Part shown: one piece after another, positions 7,946 through 17,170 of the stretch
How positions within the stretch are numbered: position 1 is the first letter of the stretch
Layout of the letters: each line of letters opens with the position of its first letter
Assembly: GCF_030295915.1 (NCBI RefSeq)
Contig: NZ_AP027361.1
Coordinates: 2,046,001 to 2,110,000 of the forward strand
Reading direction: 5' to 3'
DNA: 64,000 bases
Source: Thalassotalea sediminis
Lineage (GTDB): Bacteria > Pseudomonadota > Gammaproteobacteria > Enterobacterales > Alteromonadaceae
Made by a program: the position numbers and the translations under genes
Notes under the pieces: model-generated
Database searches by the model: none
The model's input: the letters and a program-made list of their open reading frames with translations, nothing else
Told to the model about the DNA's origin: nothing

Positions 7946-8389
7946 CTAATTAATACTGTTATTTATCGCTGCCCCGTCTACATACTGACTTAACCCTGAA
8001 AGACCAATAGCGACTGAAGGATGAGAAAAAAGCTCTTGCCCTGCTACTTTCCCAAGTACGTTAAAGCTAGCTTCAAGTGCAACCTCACCCTCATTTTCAA
8101 TTGCGCGCTTAGTTTCATTTTTACAAGCAACGGTAACCAAACGTGTTATCAACTGCCCTAAATGCTTGTTTGCCATATCAAGTTTGTCAGCGGATGACTG
8201 CACGAGATCATCAACTGCTGGGTGATTAGACGCAGCGACAAACATCCAACGCACGAGTTTATTGCGATCATCCTCTGTGGTTGATGACACTAAACACTTA
8301 CCTAGCTGCTCAGTATATTCACCAGCTAAACTCACTTGACTCATCACACTAAATAAAACAAACGCATTTACTAATAACCCTTTTTTCAT
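7946..8389 (-). CDS. Secreted protein of unknown function
   Basis: This 147-residue protein has a clear signal peptide (MKKGLLVNAFVLF..., likely cleavage after 'VSLA') and a mature part with two cysteines ('GKCLVSST', 'VACKNET'). The segment 'DRNKLVRWMFVAASNHP' resembles a small uncharacterised family I recall from Shewanella and Pseudoalteromonas. No catalytic motif is visible. It is convergent with fabA and 69 bases downstream of the MetC-like gene. Its location is probably periplasmic. Confidence 0.75.
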   Translation of the reverse strand: MKKGLLVNAFVLFSVMSQVSLAGEYTEQLGKCLVSSTTEDDRNKLVRWMFVAASNHPAVDDLVQSSADKLDMANKHLGQLITRLVTVACKNETKRAIENEGEVALEASFNVLGKVAGQELFSHPSVAIGLSGLSQYVDGAAINNSIN

Positions 8390-8458
8390 GTTGTAACTTC
8401 CTTATATTTGTTTCAATGCCTAGAAATACACACTACATTGACCTTAGCCATAATCTCA

Positions 8459-9646
8459 TTATTGCGATAACGACGCCTTCAAGCGTTCTAACCCTTGAGC
8501 TAAATCTTCTATTAAATCATCGGGATCTTCTAAACCAATATGCAATCGAATAACCGCTGTATTGTACCGAACATCAGTGGCAGTTCGTAAGCGCGCCATA
8601 TTATTGTTTGCTAAGATCAAACTTTCAAAACCTCCCCATGAAAAGCCCATTTTAAAGTGATGCATACCATCTAAGAATTCATTTAATGCTTTCGTATTGC
8701 TATCTTTCAACACAAAAGAAAACAAGCCATTTGAGCCTGTAAAATCACGTGTAAAAAACTCGTGACCCGGACAAGATTCAAAAGCAGGATGTAAAACAAC
8801 ATCTACCTCATCACGGCTCTCTAACCAACGCGCAACTTTTAATGCGTTTTCTTGGTGCTGTTTTAAGCGTACGCCTAACGTTCGAATACCACGCAAAGCA
8901 AGATATAAATCGTCAGGAGAAGTACATTGCCCCATTAAATAACTATTTTCACGTAATTGTGGCCAATATTTTTCAGTTGCGACAGCCGTACCTAACATAA
9001 CATCTGAATGGCCAACAATATATTTGGTCGCCGCTTGTATAGAAATATCAACACCGTGAGCAAAAGGATCAAAGTAAATGCCCGCAGACCAAGTATTGTC
9101 TAGCATTACAATACAATCATGTTGATGAGCAATTTTGGCGATGGTTGGTACATCTTGCACTTCCATCGTGATCGAGCCTGGCGACTCTAAAAATATAAGC
9201 CGTGTATTATCTTTAATAAGTGATTCAATTTCTTCACCAATTAACGGATCATAATACGTCGTTTCCACACCAAATTTTGCAAGTACATTATCACAAAAGT
9301 CACGAGTTGGTTCATAGGTAGTATCAACCATCAATATGTGATCTCCAGCTTTTACAAACGCAAGGATGGCATTCGTAATTGCTGCGGTACCTGACGGGTA
9401 CAACGCACATCCCTCTCCGCCCTCTAATTCAACCATTGCATCTTGGAAGGCGAACGCGGTAGATGTACCTCTACGGCCATAAAAAAGGGTTTGATTGCCA
9501 CGATTAGCAATTGCATGCTTCATTTCTTTAACGGAATCAAATACAACAGTAGACGCGCGTTCAACGGGTGGATTTACAACACCACGTGTCCACTTACTAT
9601 CTCGTCCTGCATTTATTATCTGAGTTTGTTTTTTCATATCATTCAC
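8459..9646 (-). CDS. metC: Cystathionine beta-lyase (MetC-type PLP enzyme)
   Basis: This 395-residue Cys/Met-metabolism PLP enzyme would cleave cystathionine to homocysteine, pyruvate and ammonia. The PLP lysine is K208 in 'SIQAATKYIVGHSD'. 'YPSGTAAI' (83-90) and D183 in 'MLDNTWSAG' bind the cofactor, and 'FYGRRGTST' (55-63) is characteristic of MetC rather than MetB. Length matches E. coli MetC (395). The ATG is preceded by GATAAGTGA; a second in-frame ATG lies 3 codons later. Assignment over gamma-lyase or synthase is by overall resemblance. Confidence 0.88.
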   Translation of the reverse strand: MNDMKKQTQIINAGRDSKWTRGVVNPPVERASTVVFDSVKEMKHAIANRGNQTLFYGRRGTSTAFAFQDAMVELEGGEGCALYPSGTAAITNAILAFVKAGDHILMVDTTYEPTRDFCDNVLAKFGVETTYYDPLIGEEIESLIKDNTRLIFLESPGSITMEVQDVPTIAKIAHQHDCIVMLDNTWSAGIYFDPFAHGVDISIQAATKYIVGHSDVMLGTAVATEKYWPQLRENSYLMGQCTSPDDLYLALRGIRTLGVRLKQHQENALKVARWLESRDEVDVVLHPAFESCPGHEFFTRDFTGSNGLFSFVLKDSNTKALNEFLDGMHHFKMGFSWGGFESLILANNNMARLRTATDVRYNTAVIRLHIGLEDPDDLIEDLAQGLERLKASLSQ

Positions 9647-9773
9647 TTATCTTTTTTAGCTATCTAGCCATCTAAATACAACTTACTGCTTATTGGCAAG
9701 AAACGCACGCTTTTTTTCAGCTAGTTCTGTTATTAGTTAATCGTTAGTGATCTATGTAGCAGTGTTCAAATAT

Positions 9774-12218
9774 TCAAAATAAAGATTGTTGCGGTGCCAC
9801 GATCTGCTCAAAAGACTCTCCTATAAATGGTAATATGGCATCTGCAACTGCCGATAGCTGACGGTCAATATACAATTGATAATCTAGAGGTGCATTAACA
9901 TAGCCGACAACTTGAGGGCCCGCTGTTGTTAATACATATTCAATCCACCCTTTGTTTTGAAAGCGCAGTGGTTTCCCATTTTTTCGATTTAACTCATCTG
10001 CCAAACGTGCCGCTTTTATATGAGGAGGTACATTCTTAACGTATAATTCTAATTTTCGTCTAATGCGCTTTCTGTATATCAATAGATGATCCAACTCTCC
10101 TTGCAACGTCTGTTTTACAATATCTAAAACATAATCGGCAACGGGTTCGTCATTAAAAACCTTTAAATACAGCGCTTTTTGAAATTGTTTAGCAAGTGGC
10201 GTCCAGTCAGACCTAACACTTTCTAAACCTTTAAATATAATCTTATTGTTACTTTGATAGTTTATTATACCGGCATACCGTTTCTTGGTACCTACATCCG
10301 TACCTCGTATTGTCGGCATAAAAAATTTGAGAAAATGCGTCTCAAATTCAATTTCCAATTGACTATTAATTCCATAACGATCCGCTAAATCACTTTGCCA
10401 ACGTTGATTAATATAGGTTGCAAGCGCTTCACCTTTAGCTCGACATGCTTGCTCATCAAGGTGGTCTGGCACACTGACAAATATAGAATCGGTATCACCA
10501 TAAATAACCTGGTAGCCACGTTTTTCAATCCAGCTTTTTGTTGTTTTTAGTAATTCATGTCCACGTTTAGTAATAGAACTCGCCAATCGAGGGTCAAAAA
10601 AGCGGCAACCTGTTGAACCCAAAATACCGTAGAATGAATTCATAATAATTTTTATCGCTTGCGATAGCGCGTCATTTTGTTCAGCCTTGGCTTTATCTCG
10701 CTCTGCCCAAAGCTCTTCAATAATTGTTGGTAAAAAGTGTTCCTCGCGAGAAAAGTACGCTCCGTCAAAGCCCTCTATACTATGATCCTTGTCTAGAAGT
10801 CCTTCTACCATCCCCATTGGATCTATTTTAAAAGTTCTGATAATACTTGGATACAGGCTTTTAAAGTCGAGTACTAATACGTTTTGATAGAGACCTGGTA
10901 ACGAATCCATCACAAAACCGCCCGGAGATACGAGATCTTTCATGCCATCGCCTAAATTTGGCGCAACATAGCCCGCACGATGTAATTTGGGTAAATATAA
11001 ATTTGTAAAAGCGGCAACAGAGCCACCTGTTCTATCTATTGATAAACCGGTTAACTCAGCTCGTAATTTAGCGAAAGACAGTAAATCTGCTTGCTCAAAA
11101 ATTCGTGTTACTAATATACAATCTTGTAAGTTATATGCGGCGAGTGCAAGCTTATCTCTTTGAAAGTTATCAACAATCTCTGCTACCCTATTGTCAACAT
11201 CTTCTACTTTTTTTCCCACCCCAAGCAACTCGGAAGCAACCGCATCTAATGAAAAACTCGCAAAAGAGTATGTCGCTGTTCTAAGTACATCAATACCATC
11301 AAGAATAACGCGGCCATGAACATCAATAAACTGTTGCTCACTGGTTCGGTTTTTTCTCCATCGAGGTGAATGTCCATCTCGACCAATAGAAAAATCTATA
11401 CGATATAAATCAAATCGCTGCTGTAATATTTGAAAATCAAAATTAATGACATTCCAGCCAATAACTATGTCAGGGTCATAATGATTAAACCAGTCTAGTA
11501 ATGCTACCAGTAGAAGCTTTTCATTTTTACACCAGACAACATGCTGGTATATTTCATGGGCCTCATCATGTTGTAATTTCTTTGAATAACAACCGGTATC
11601 ATTGCCTATCATAAAAACAGTATTAACAGTATTTTGCTGATCGGTCTTCAAATGCAGTCCAATTGAAAACAAGGCTCCGCTCAACGCACACTCAATATCT
11701 AACGATACAATGGAGAAATTGATAGGGAAACGTAACCTACCCTCAACAAGACTTCGGCTTCTAATTGCTACATAACTAGCAGGGACAGATAACTCATTGG
11801 GTGAGACGTGCCGGCAGACAAACTCTACATTAGCAGTTATAAAACGTTCCATAAGATATCGTTCATCAGGTCTAATATCATCTTCGTAACGTTTAATATG
11901 ATGTTGTGATAATAATTCTCTTGCGCGATAAAAATGTTGCATCGAATCAAAATAAAAACCAGTAACCTGCTTTTGTAAAAACGTTTTTAACGCTAACGCT
12001 ACGGTTTTACTCACGTTAACATTGCCAGTTTTTAGAATGGATAGCGCCTTATTAACCTGATCATTTTCGATAAAAAATAAAGCTTGCTCACCATAAACAT
12101 TAACAAGGCATATCTTATCAACGGTTTTAACCCAATAAGACAGTACAATGCCATTTCGACTATCATAGGCATGCCTTGTTAAAATAAAGCCTTTAATCGT
12201 GTTGCTTAACTGCAGCAA
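9774..12218 (-). CDS. polB: DNA polymerase II
   Basis: This 814-residue family B polymerase (E. coli Pol II 783) is an SOS-inducible polymerase used in replication restart and bypass. The 3'-5' exonuclease domain has Exo I D174-E176 ('SLDIEC'), Exo II around D261 ('NVINFDFQ') and Exo III D366. The polymerase domain has motif A 'DFKSLYPSII' (451-460), motif B 'KIIMNSFYG' (523-531) and motif C 'YGDTDS' (573-578). It is transcribed divergently from dinG, and a LexA box lies 38 bases upstream of its ATG. Confidence 0.97.
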   Translation of the reverse strand: MLQLSNTIKGFILTRHAYDSRNGIVLSYWVKTVDKICLVNVYGEQALFFIENDQVNKALSILKTGNVNVSKTVALALKTFLQKQVTGFYFDSMQHFYRARELLSQHHIKRYEDDIRPDERYLMERFITANVEFVCRHVSPNELSVPASYVAIRSRSLVEGRLRFPINFSIVSLDIECALSGALFSIGLHLKTDQQNTVNTVFMIGNDTGCYSKKLQHDEAHEIYQHVVWCKNEKLLLVALLDWFNHYDPDIVIGWNVINFDFQILQQRFDLYRIDFSIGRDGHSPRWRKNRTSEQQFIDVHGRVILDGIDVLRTATYSFASFSLDAVASELLGVGKKVEDVDNRVAEIVDNFQRDKLALAAYNLQDCILVTRIFEQADLLSFAKLRAELTGLSIDRTGGSVAAFTNLYLPKLHRAGYVAPNLGDGMKDLVSPGGFVMDSLPGLYQNVLVLDFKSLYPSIIRTFKIDPMGMVEGLLDKDHSIEGFDGAYFSREEHFLPTIIEELWAERDKAKAEQNDALSQAIKIIMNSFYGILGSTGCRFFDPRLASSITKRGHELLKTTKSWIEKRGYQVIYGDTDSIFVSVPDHLDEQACRAKGEALATYINQRWQSDLADRYGINSQLEIEFETHFLKFFMPTIRGTDVGTKKRYAGIINYQSNNKIIFKGLESVRSDWTPLAKQFQKALYLKVFNDEPVADYVLDIVKQTLQGELDHLLIYRKRIRRKLELYVKNVPPHIKAARLADELNRKNGKPLRFQNKGWIEYVLTTAGPQVVGYVNAPLDYQLYIDRQLSAVADAILPFIGESFEQIVAPQQSLF

Positions 12219-12255
12219 ATAAATTCCTTAAAACGTTATCAATCAGTTAATCGAA

Positions 12256-12271
12256 CTGTTATTATATACAG
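12256..12271. promoter_or_regulatory. LexA (SOS) box shared by polB and dinG
   Basis: CTGTTATTATATACAG fits the gammaproteobacterial CTG-N10-CAG consensus with an AT-alternating centre. It sits in the 108-base divergent spacer, 38 bases from the polB ATG and 56 from the dinG ATG. Both genes belong to the SOS regulon in E. coli. Confidence 0.88.
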
Positions 12272-12326
12272 CATTGTAAATTAAAACGACGTTAGAATAA
12301 ACTGTCACAGGGAGTTAAAGCTTTCT

Positions 12327-14429
12327 ATGCTTTCCGACAAAATAAAACAAGCAATTAGAACGGCTTATAAAGCCTTTGGTGAAAATTTAGAGAACTTTAA
12401 TCCGAGAAAACAGCAAACTTTTTTAATTGCCGAAATCGCAAAAACCCTTGCGGGTGAATACAGCAAACACCGTAAACTTATTGCGATTGAAGCTGGAACA
12501 GGCACAGGTAAATCACTTGCATATTCGTTAGGTGCTATTCCTCTTGCTATCGCACGAGATAAAAAAGTTTGTATTTCAACTGCAACGGTAGCGTTACAAG
12601 AACAGTTAGTAGAAAAGGATCTCCCATTCTTAAAGTCACATAGTGGTATTGATTTTTCGTTCACCCTCGTAAAAGGACGCCAGCGATATGTTTGCCGTCA
12701 AAAGTTAGCCGCTGCGGTTAGCGCTCAAGACACACCTCAAGCAGGCTTTACCTTTGCTGAAAAGCCCTCTGAATTTGATTTAAAACTGCTCAAACATTTA
12801 CATGAGGCATTAAAAGAAAACCGGTGGCAAGGAGATAGGGACTCGTGGACAGATCCTATCCCACAACATATTTGGCAGTTAATACAATCAGACAAATATA
12901 GTTGTTTACGCAATGTCGCTGAACACACGCATTGCCCATTCCATAAGGCGCGGGAAACAATGGACAACAGTAACGTATTGGTAATAAACCATAGTTTGCT
13001 GTTAGCCGACTTAGAAATGGGTGGGGGTAAAATATTACCAGAGCCAGAAGATACTTATTACATTATTGATGAAGCACATCATTTACCTAAAATCACGCGT
13101 GATCATTCAAGTGCTGCAATTGGTTTAAAGGGCGCAACAGAATGGCTAGAAAAATTAAAAGACTTATCTGCAAAAATGGCAAAATTAATCAAGTCACAAA
13201 GTGCCATATCTCCCTCATTAAAATTGGCCGATGACTGCACTGATTTATTAACCGACTTACAAAAAGTACTTACGTTTGTTGAAGCCAACAAGAGTCACTA
13301 CTTTACCTCACAAAAACACACTAAATTTTCGTCAGCAAAAGACGCTACTATTTACCGCTTTGAGCACGGTGTACTGCCTAAGGCAATTAAACAACCTGCA
13401 GAAGATTTGGAAGAGCTAAGTAAAAAGTGCTTAAACAACGCTAATAAGCTTTACTTTCTGCTCATGGAAGCCGTGAAAGATGGTGAAGTAGCAAGTTATC
13501 TAGCTGAGCCTTTACTCTCTGAATACGGGTTTTTAAATCAACGGTTAGAAAATTTTCATGCCTTATGGGCAATGTACGCAAAAACAGATAGCGAAAAAGG
13601 TGCGCCTATCGCCCGTTGGTGCGAATTAACCGAGCATAAGCAAACTGATTATTTGCTAGCAGCTTCACCGATAGAAGTTGGCTTTACATTAGAGGATAAA
13701 TTATGGTCAAAATGCGAAGGAGCTGTTTTATGTTCTGCAACTATTATGGCATTAAATTCATTTGACCATTTTCGACGCCAAGTAGGATTAGATAATACTG
13801 ACGGTACACAATACCAAAAGGTTGACTCTCCTTTTGATTATCGAAACAGTGCTCACCTTAACATTATCGATACCGACCATGAACCAAGTGATGACCGTTT
13901 TACAGACGAACTCATTAGGCGATTACCTGCGCTGATTAAACAGGATAAAGCAACACTGGTATTATTTTCGTCTTATTGGCAAATGGAGGCGGTAGCAAAA
14001 GCATTGCGCGAAAAGCACCAGTTAACTATTTTATTACAGGGTGAGCAGTCTAGACAACATATTATTGAAAACCATAAAAAGCGCTGTGATGAGCAAAAAG
14101 CAAGCGTTGTGTTTGGCACACAAAGTTTTTCTGAAGGGCTAGATCTACCTGGAAAGTATTTAACAAACTTGATCATTACAAAATTACCCTTTTCAGTGCC
14201 TACAAGTCCTGTCGAAGAAGCACATGCTGAGTATGTAACCGCTAAAGGGGGTAATCCCTTTATGTCTATAAGTGTTCCAGAAGCAAGTAAAAAACTTGTC
14301 CAAGCAACGGGGCGACTTTTACGAAATGAAAAAGACACAGGTGTGATCACGATTTTAGATAAACGTTTGAAAACTAAACGTTATGGTCAAGACTTGTTAG
14401 CTGCACTGCCTCCTTACAAACGCAGCTAA
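12327..14429 (+). CDS. dinG: ATP-dependent DNA helicase DinG
   Basis: This 700-residue XPD-like superfamily 2 helicase (5'-3') would unwind R-loops, D-loops and G-quadruplexes after damage. Walker A is 'EAGTGTGKS' (55-63), the DEAH box is 248-251 ('IIDEAHHLP'), and motif VI lies near 'VQATGRLLRNEKD'. Iron-sulfur cysteines appear at C123, C193 and C203. The fourth, expected between the last two, is absent; a histidine (H200 or H202) is nearby. It is divergent from polB under a shared LexA box, and GGGAG lies upstream of the ATG. Confidence 0.95.
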   Translation: MLSDKIKQAIRTAYKAFGENLENFNPRKQQTFLIAEIAKTLAGEYSKHRKLIAIEAGTGTGKSLAYSLGAIPLAIARDKKVCISTATVALQEQLVEKDLPFLKSHSGIDFSFTLVKGRQRYVCRQKLAAAVSAQDTPQAGFTFAEKPSEFDLKLLKHLHEALKENRWQGDRDSWTDPIPQHIWQLIQSDKYSCLRNVAEHTHCPFHKARETMDNSNVLVINHSLLLADLEMGGGKILPEPEDTYYIIDEAHHLPKITRDHSSAAIGLKGATEWLEKLKDLSAKMAKLIKSQSAISPSLKLADDCTDLLTDLQKVLTFVEANKSHYFTSQKHTKFSSAKDATIYRFEHGVLPKAIKQPAEDLEELSKKCLNNANKLYFLLMEAVKDGEVASYLAEPLLSEYGFLNQRLENFHALWAMYAKTDSEKGAPIARWCELTEHKQTDYLLAASPIEVGFTLEDKLWSKCEGAVLCSATIMALNSFDHFRRQVGLDNTDGTQYQKVDSPFDYRNSAHLNIIDTDHEPSDDRFTDELIRRLPALIKQDKATLVLFSSYWQMEAVAKALREKHQLTILLQGEQSRQHIIENHKKRCDEQKASVVFGTQSFSEGLDLPGKYLTNLIITKLPFSVPTSPVEEAHAEYVTAKGGNPFMSISVPEASKKLVQATGRLLRNEKDTGVITILDKRLKTKRYGQDLLAALPPYKRS

Positions 14430-14437
14430 ACAGAAAA

Positions 14438-15145
14438 CTATTCGTTCGTTACTCGGTTAACAAAAGATTTAGGTATTGAGCCAATTTCTTTAACTGCTGC
14501 CGATAACGCTTTTTCAAGTTCAGGAAGCATCTTGCTGTGGCGTTTATGAATATAATGGTACGCATTTATTTCCATTAATGTTACCTCTTGATAACTTCCA
14601 TGCTCAATAGAAACATAGTTTCCAAAGTCAGGAGAATTAATCGTTAAAATATAGTCTAAACGATTTTTCTGAAACATTTCTGCCACTTTAAAGCCTGATG
14701 CTACTTCATAAATATTAGCTTTTTTATCAGCCATATAAAGCATGGTGACATTAACACCTGCCACGGTACCAATTGTTTTACCTGCTTGATTTACAATGGC
14801 TTCATTACATTCAATATTATGTTGGCAATATAGCATTAACTTGCCTTTAGCTAACAATATAGGTACACGAACAAAGTCTGGGAACGACGCCTCTACTACC
14901 GACGTTCTGATCGTTAAAGCATCAATATTTCCTTTATTTGCCTCTACCGCTCCTCTGCCAGCCGGTAATTGACGAAACGCAACACGATACTGCATAAGAT
15001 TATATGCATGTTCTATATATTTTTTATACCAAAGCAAGACAGGCGAGTCATTTACTATACTAATATTCATTGTTTTTACGTTAGCACGTGTCGCGCTACT
15101 TGCTGTTAACAATATGAAAAATAAACAAAGATTTATTATGCGCAT
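14438..15145 (-). CDS. Periplasmic substrate-binding-like protein
   Basis: This 235-residue protein has a signal peptide (MRIINLCLFFILLTASS..., cleavage near 'TRA') and the pattern of a family 3 extracellular solute-binding domain: 'FRQLPAGRGAVEANKGNIDALTIR', 'GKTIGTVAGVN' and 'FQKNRLDYIL'. Such lone proteins in Alteromonadales often lack a transporter partner. No permease or ATPase is adjacent, and the ligand is unknown. It lies 44 bases downstream of the metallo-beta-lactamase-fold gene and may share its transcript. It is convergent with dinG. Confidence 0.72.
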   Translation of the reverse strand: MRIINLCLFFILLTASSATRANVKTMNISIVNDSPVLLWYKKYIEHAYNLMQYRVAFRQLPAGRGAVEANKGNIDALTIRTSVVEASFPDFVRVPILLAKGKLMLYCQHNIECNEAIVNQAGKTIGTVAGVNVTMLYMADKKANIYEVASGFKVAEMFQKNRLDYILTINSPDFGNYVSIEHGSYQEVTLMEINAYHYIHKRHSKMLPELEKALSAAVKEIGSIPKSFVNRVTNE

Positions 15146-15189
15146 AAAAGTCCTTTTTCGTTATTATTCATCGGAAATAAGTATAGCGG

Positions 15190-16065
15190 TTACTTAATGA
15201 AATGCGTGCTTTTAGGTATCGAAAAATAATCTTTAGTTTGTTTATTCAATTGACGAGGTACCTTTTTCGGTACATGAATACCAATATGTTTATCTGCATT
15301 TAGTATTTCAAATAAAATATCTCGGCCTTCTGCTGACATAAAAAACCAATAAGGTGGAAAATTTACATCAACACGTGTTTTCGCCCAATGTGACATATAA
15401 GGAATATAATGTTGATCATCAGGATCTGCATCTCCCATGTGCATGACAGAGTCGCCATTACTAAATGTAACCCTGAAAACAAAATTTTCAACATCAGCGC
15501 GCGCAGGCCAACCAGCATGAGGAATTCTAACAGCGTCGATAACAAAGTTTTGCCACGTTTTTTGCCAAGGTTTACTACCAAAGTTAAGCGCAATAGCATG
15601 TAACTGTTTAGGTAAAATATCATCGCTATACAATTTAACTGCGTTAATTTGTGAAATTGCCTGTTGAGAAGCGAACAGCCTTACACCTGGATACATTGCT
15701 AGATATTTAGCAACTTGTTCAGCTGAAAAATGATCGCGATGAGCATGACTAATAAATATTGCATCAATATCATCAAATGGCGCTTTATTTGTCAAAATAG
15801 CCTGAGTAATTGGTGCAGGAACTAATTGATAAATACCAAAGTCATGGCTAAAAAACGGGTCAAACAGTATTTTTTGCCCTGATGCATTAATAAGCAAAGC
15901 TTCATTGCCTAAATAGGTGATTTTTGTATTTCCTGTTAGCGTTTGCTCTTGTAGGTCAGCACTCTCAACACTTTTAAGTATAAGCGTTTGATCATGTGCA
16001 AAGGTATTAAAACACAAAATGAAAAGCACATAGCCAGTTAATAACGGTACACAAAATTTTGCCAT
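15190..16065 (-). CDS. Secreted metallo-beta-lactamase-fold hydrolase (UlaG-like)
   Basis: This 291-residue protein has a signal peptide (cleavage near 'NTFAHD') and an MBL fold of the UlaG/NAPE-PLD-like group: 'TYLGNEALLINASGQKILFD', the metal motif 'FISHAHRDHFS', and 'HMGDADPDDQHY' for the bridging aspartate. A late histidine is present in 'GIHVPKK'. Members hydrolyse phosphodiester, lactone or amide bonds; the substrate here is unknown. Export makes a periplasmic role likely. A terminator separates it from pdsO upstream. Confidence 0.8.
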   Translation of the reverse strand: MAKFCVPLLTGYVLFILCFNTFAHDQTLILKSVESADLQEQTLTGNTKITYLGNEALLINASGQKILFDPFFSHDFGIYQLVPAPITQAILTNKAPFDDIDAIFISHAHRDHFSAEQVAKYLAMYPGVRLFASQQAISQINAVKLYSDDILPKQLHAIALNFGSKPWQKTWQNFVIDAVRIPHAGWPARADVENFVFRVTFSNGDSVMHMGDADPDDQHYIPYMSHWAKTRVDVNFPPYWFFMSAEGRDILFEILNADKHIGIHVPKKVPRQLNKQTKDYFSIPKSTHFIK

Positions 16066-16123
16066 TGCTACTCACATTTTATTGACGATATATCCCATAC
16101 ACCATAACACACTCGTTGCAGAA

Positions 16124-16151
16124 GAAAAAAACCAGAGCAAAGCTCTGGTTT
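16124..16151 (-). terminator. Terminator of the pdsO-like gene
   Basis: On the - strand, ACCAGAGC and GCTCTGGT form a perfect 8-bp stem with a 3-base loop, followed by a run of T. It begins about 30 bases after the stop at 16181. Confidence 0.88.
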
Positions 16152-16180
16152 AACAATTGGCTATTAGAATGTTCACCTCC

Positions 16181-16972
16181 TTAATTATTACTTACCGTTT
16201 TAATGTCTGTGCTTGAAGATTCATTATGCTGAAGCTTTATCACCACCCGTCGATCATAAAAGCTCACTTCGTTTTCATTATTCGCTACAACAGGTGCTTG
16301 TTCACCAAATGCAAACAAGTTGATTCTGTCGGGCTCAGTACCACGTTCTATCAGCGCTTTTTTTACTGCATTGACACGTGCAATCGATAATGCTTTATTA
16401 CGCTCTTCACTACCTTGTAAATCTGTGTAACCAGACAAATCAACGTTAACTTTTGGCGATATTGCCAATAACTGAGCTAATGCATCTAACTGGCTTTTAT
16501 AATGAGGCTTTAATTCACTTTCCCCCGTTGAAAATTGAATACTCATAAGTAAGTTTTCTGCCTGTAACTGCGAAGTGTTGTGATGTTCACGCTGCATTGC
16601 CATTAACTCTTGCTGATACTCTTGCTCAGCCTGCTGTAGCTTATTTTGATAGCTTTTAAGGGCTAGTTGGTATTTCTCTTGAGACTGACTCAATTTAGCG
16701 CTTAGCCCTTCTCTTTGTTCGTTTGCGTTATAATGTTTTGCAGCAAAAGCACCAATTGCACTCGAAACAATAGCGCCTAAAGGCCCGGCGACGACGGCGC
16801 CAATTACAGCACCAGATCCAAACCCAATATGCACATTATTTTTTTCTTGTTCATGAGTTAACAATTTAGTTTCATCGCTCTCCTGTTCGCTCGCATAAGT
16901 TGTCGGAGCAACCATTGCACTTAACGTTATCGCTGCTATTAGACTTCTTTTCGCATTATTTTTAATTTTCAT
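16181..16972 (-). CDS. pdsO: OmpA-like envelope protein, PdsO type
   Basis: The 263-residue product has a signal peptide (to about A27), a glycine-rich hydrophobic segment at about 50-80 ('GFGSGAVIGAVVAGPLGAI'), a coiled coil rich in Q/E/K at about 90-140, and a C-terminal OmpA peptidoglycan-binding domain ('DLSGYTDLQGSEERNKALS', 'FGEQAPVV'). This layout matches the sortase-associated OmpA-like family PdsO as I know it. It is divergent from a response regulator and kinase of the same system. No sortase or sortase substrate is adjacent. GGAAGAG precedes the ATG. The family name rests on architecture and neighbours. Confidence 0.75.
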   Translation of the reverse strand: MKIKNNAKRSLIAAITLSAMVAPTTYASEQESDETKLLTHEQEKNNVHIGFGSGAVIGAVVAGPLGAIVSSAIGAFAAKHYNANEQREGLSAKLSQSQEKYQLALKSYQNKLQQAEQEYQQELMAMQREHHNTSQLQAENLLMSIQFSTGESELKPHYKSQLDALAQLLAISPKVNVDLSGYTDLQGSEERNKALSIARVNAVKKALIERGTEPDRINLFAFGEQAPVVANNENEVSFYDRRVVIKLQHNESSSTDIKTVSNN

Positions 16973-17055
16973 TATCTCTTCCTATTTATGGTTAGTTAAC
17001 TATTTCGTTGATGAAAGTTATTTAACCAAAAGAATCAGGCAATTATGCGTATCTA

Positions 17056-17094
17056 AAATGGCAATGTGGCGATCAAATGTGGCAACAATATGGC
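17056..17094. promoter_or_regulatory. Direct TGGC repeats between the pdsO-like and pdsR-like genes
   Basis: Four TGGC half-sites, two of them within AATGTGGC, start at 17059, 17067, 17080 and 17091. Spacings of 8, 13 and 11 bases put several on about one helical turn, as for OmpR-type regulator boxes. They lie in the 198-base divergent spacer and are candidates for PdsR binding. Confidence 0.4.
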
Positions 17095-17170
17095 AATTGT
17101 CAATTTTTCGCGATTTTAGGAAAAAATTTTTATATAGTGCATTCATTAAATAGAAAAAGAGATTTATAGA

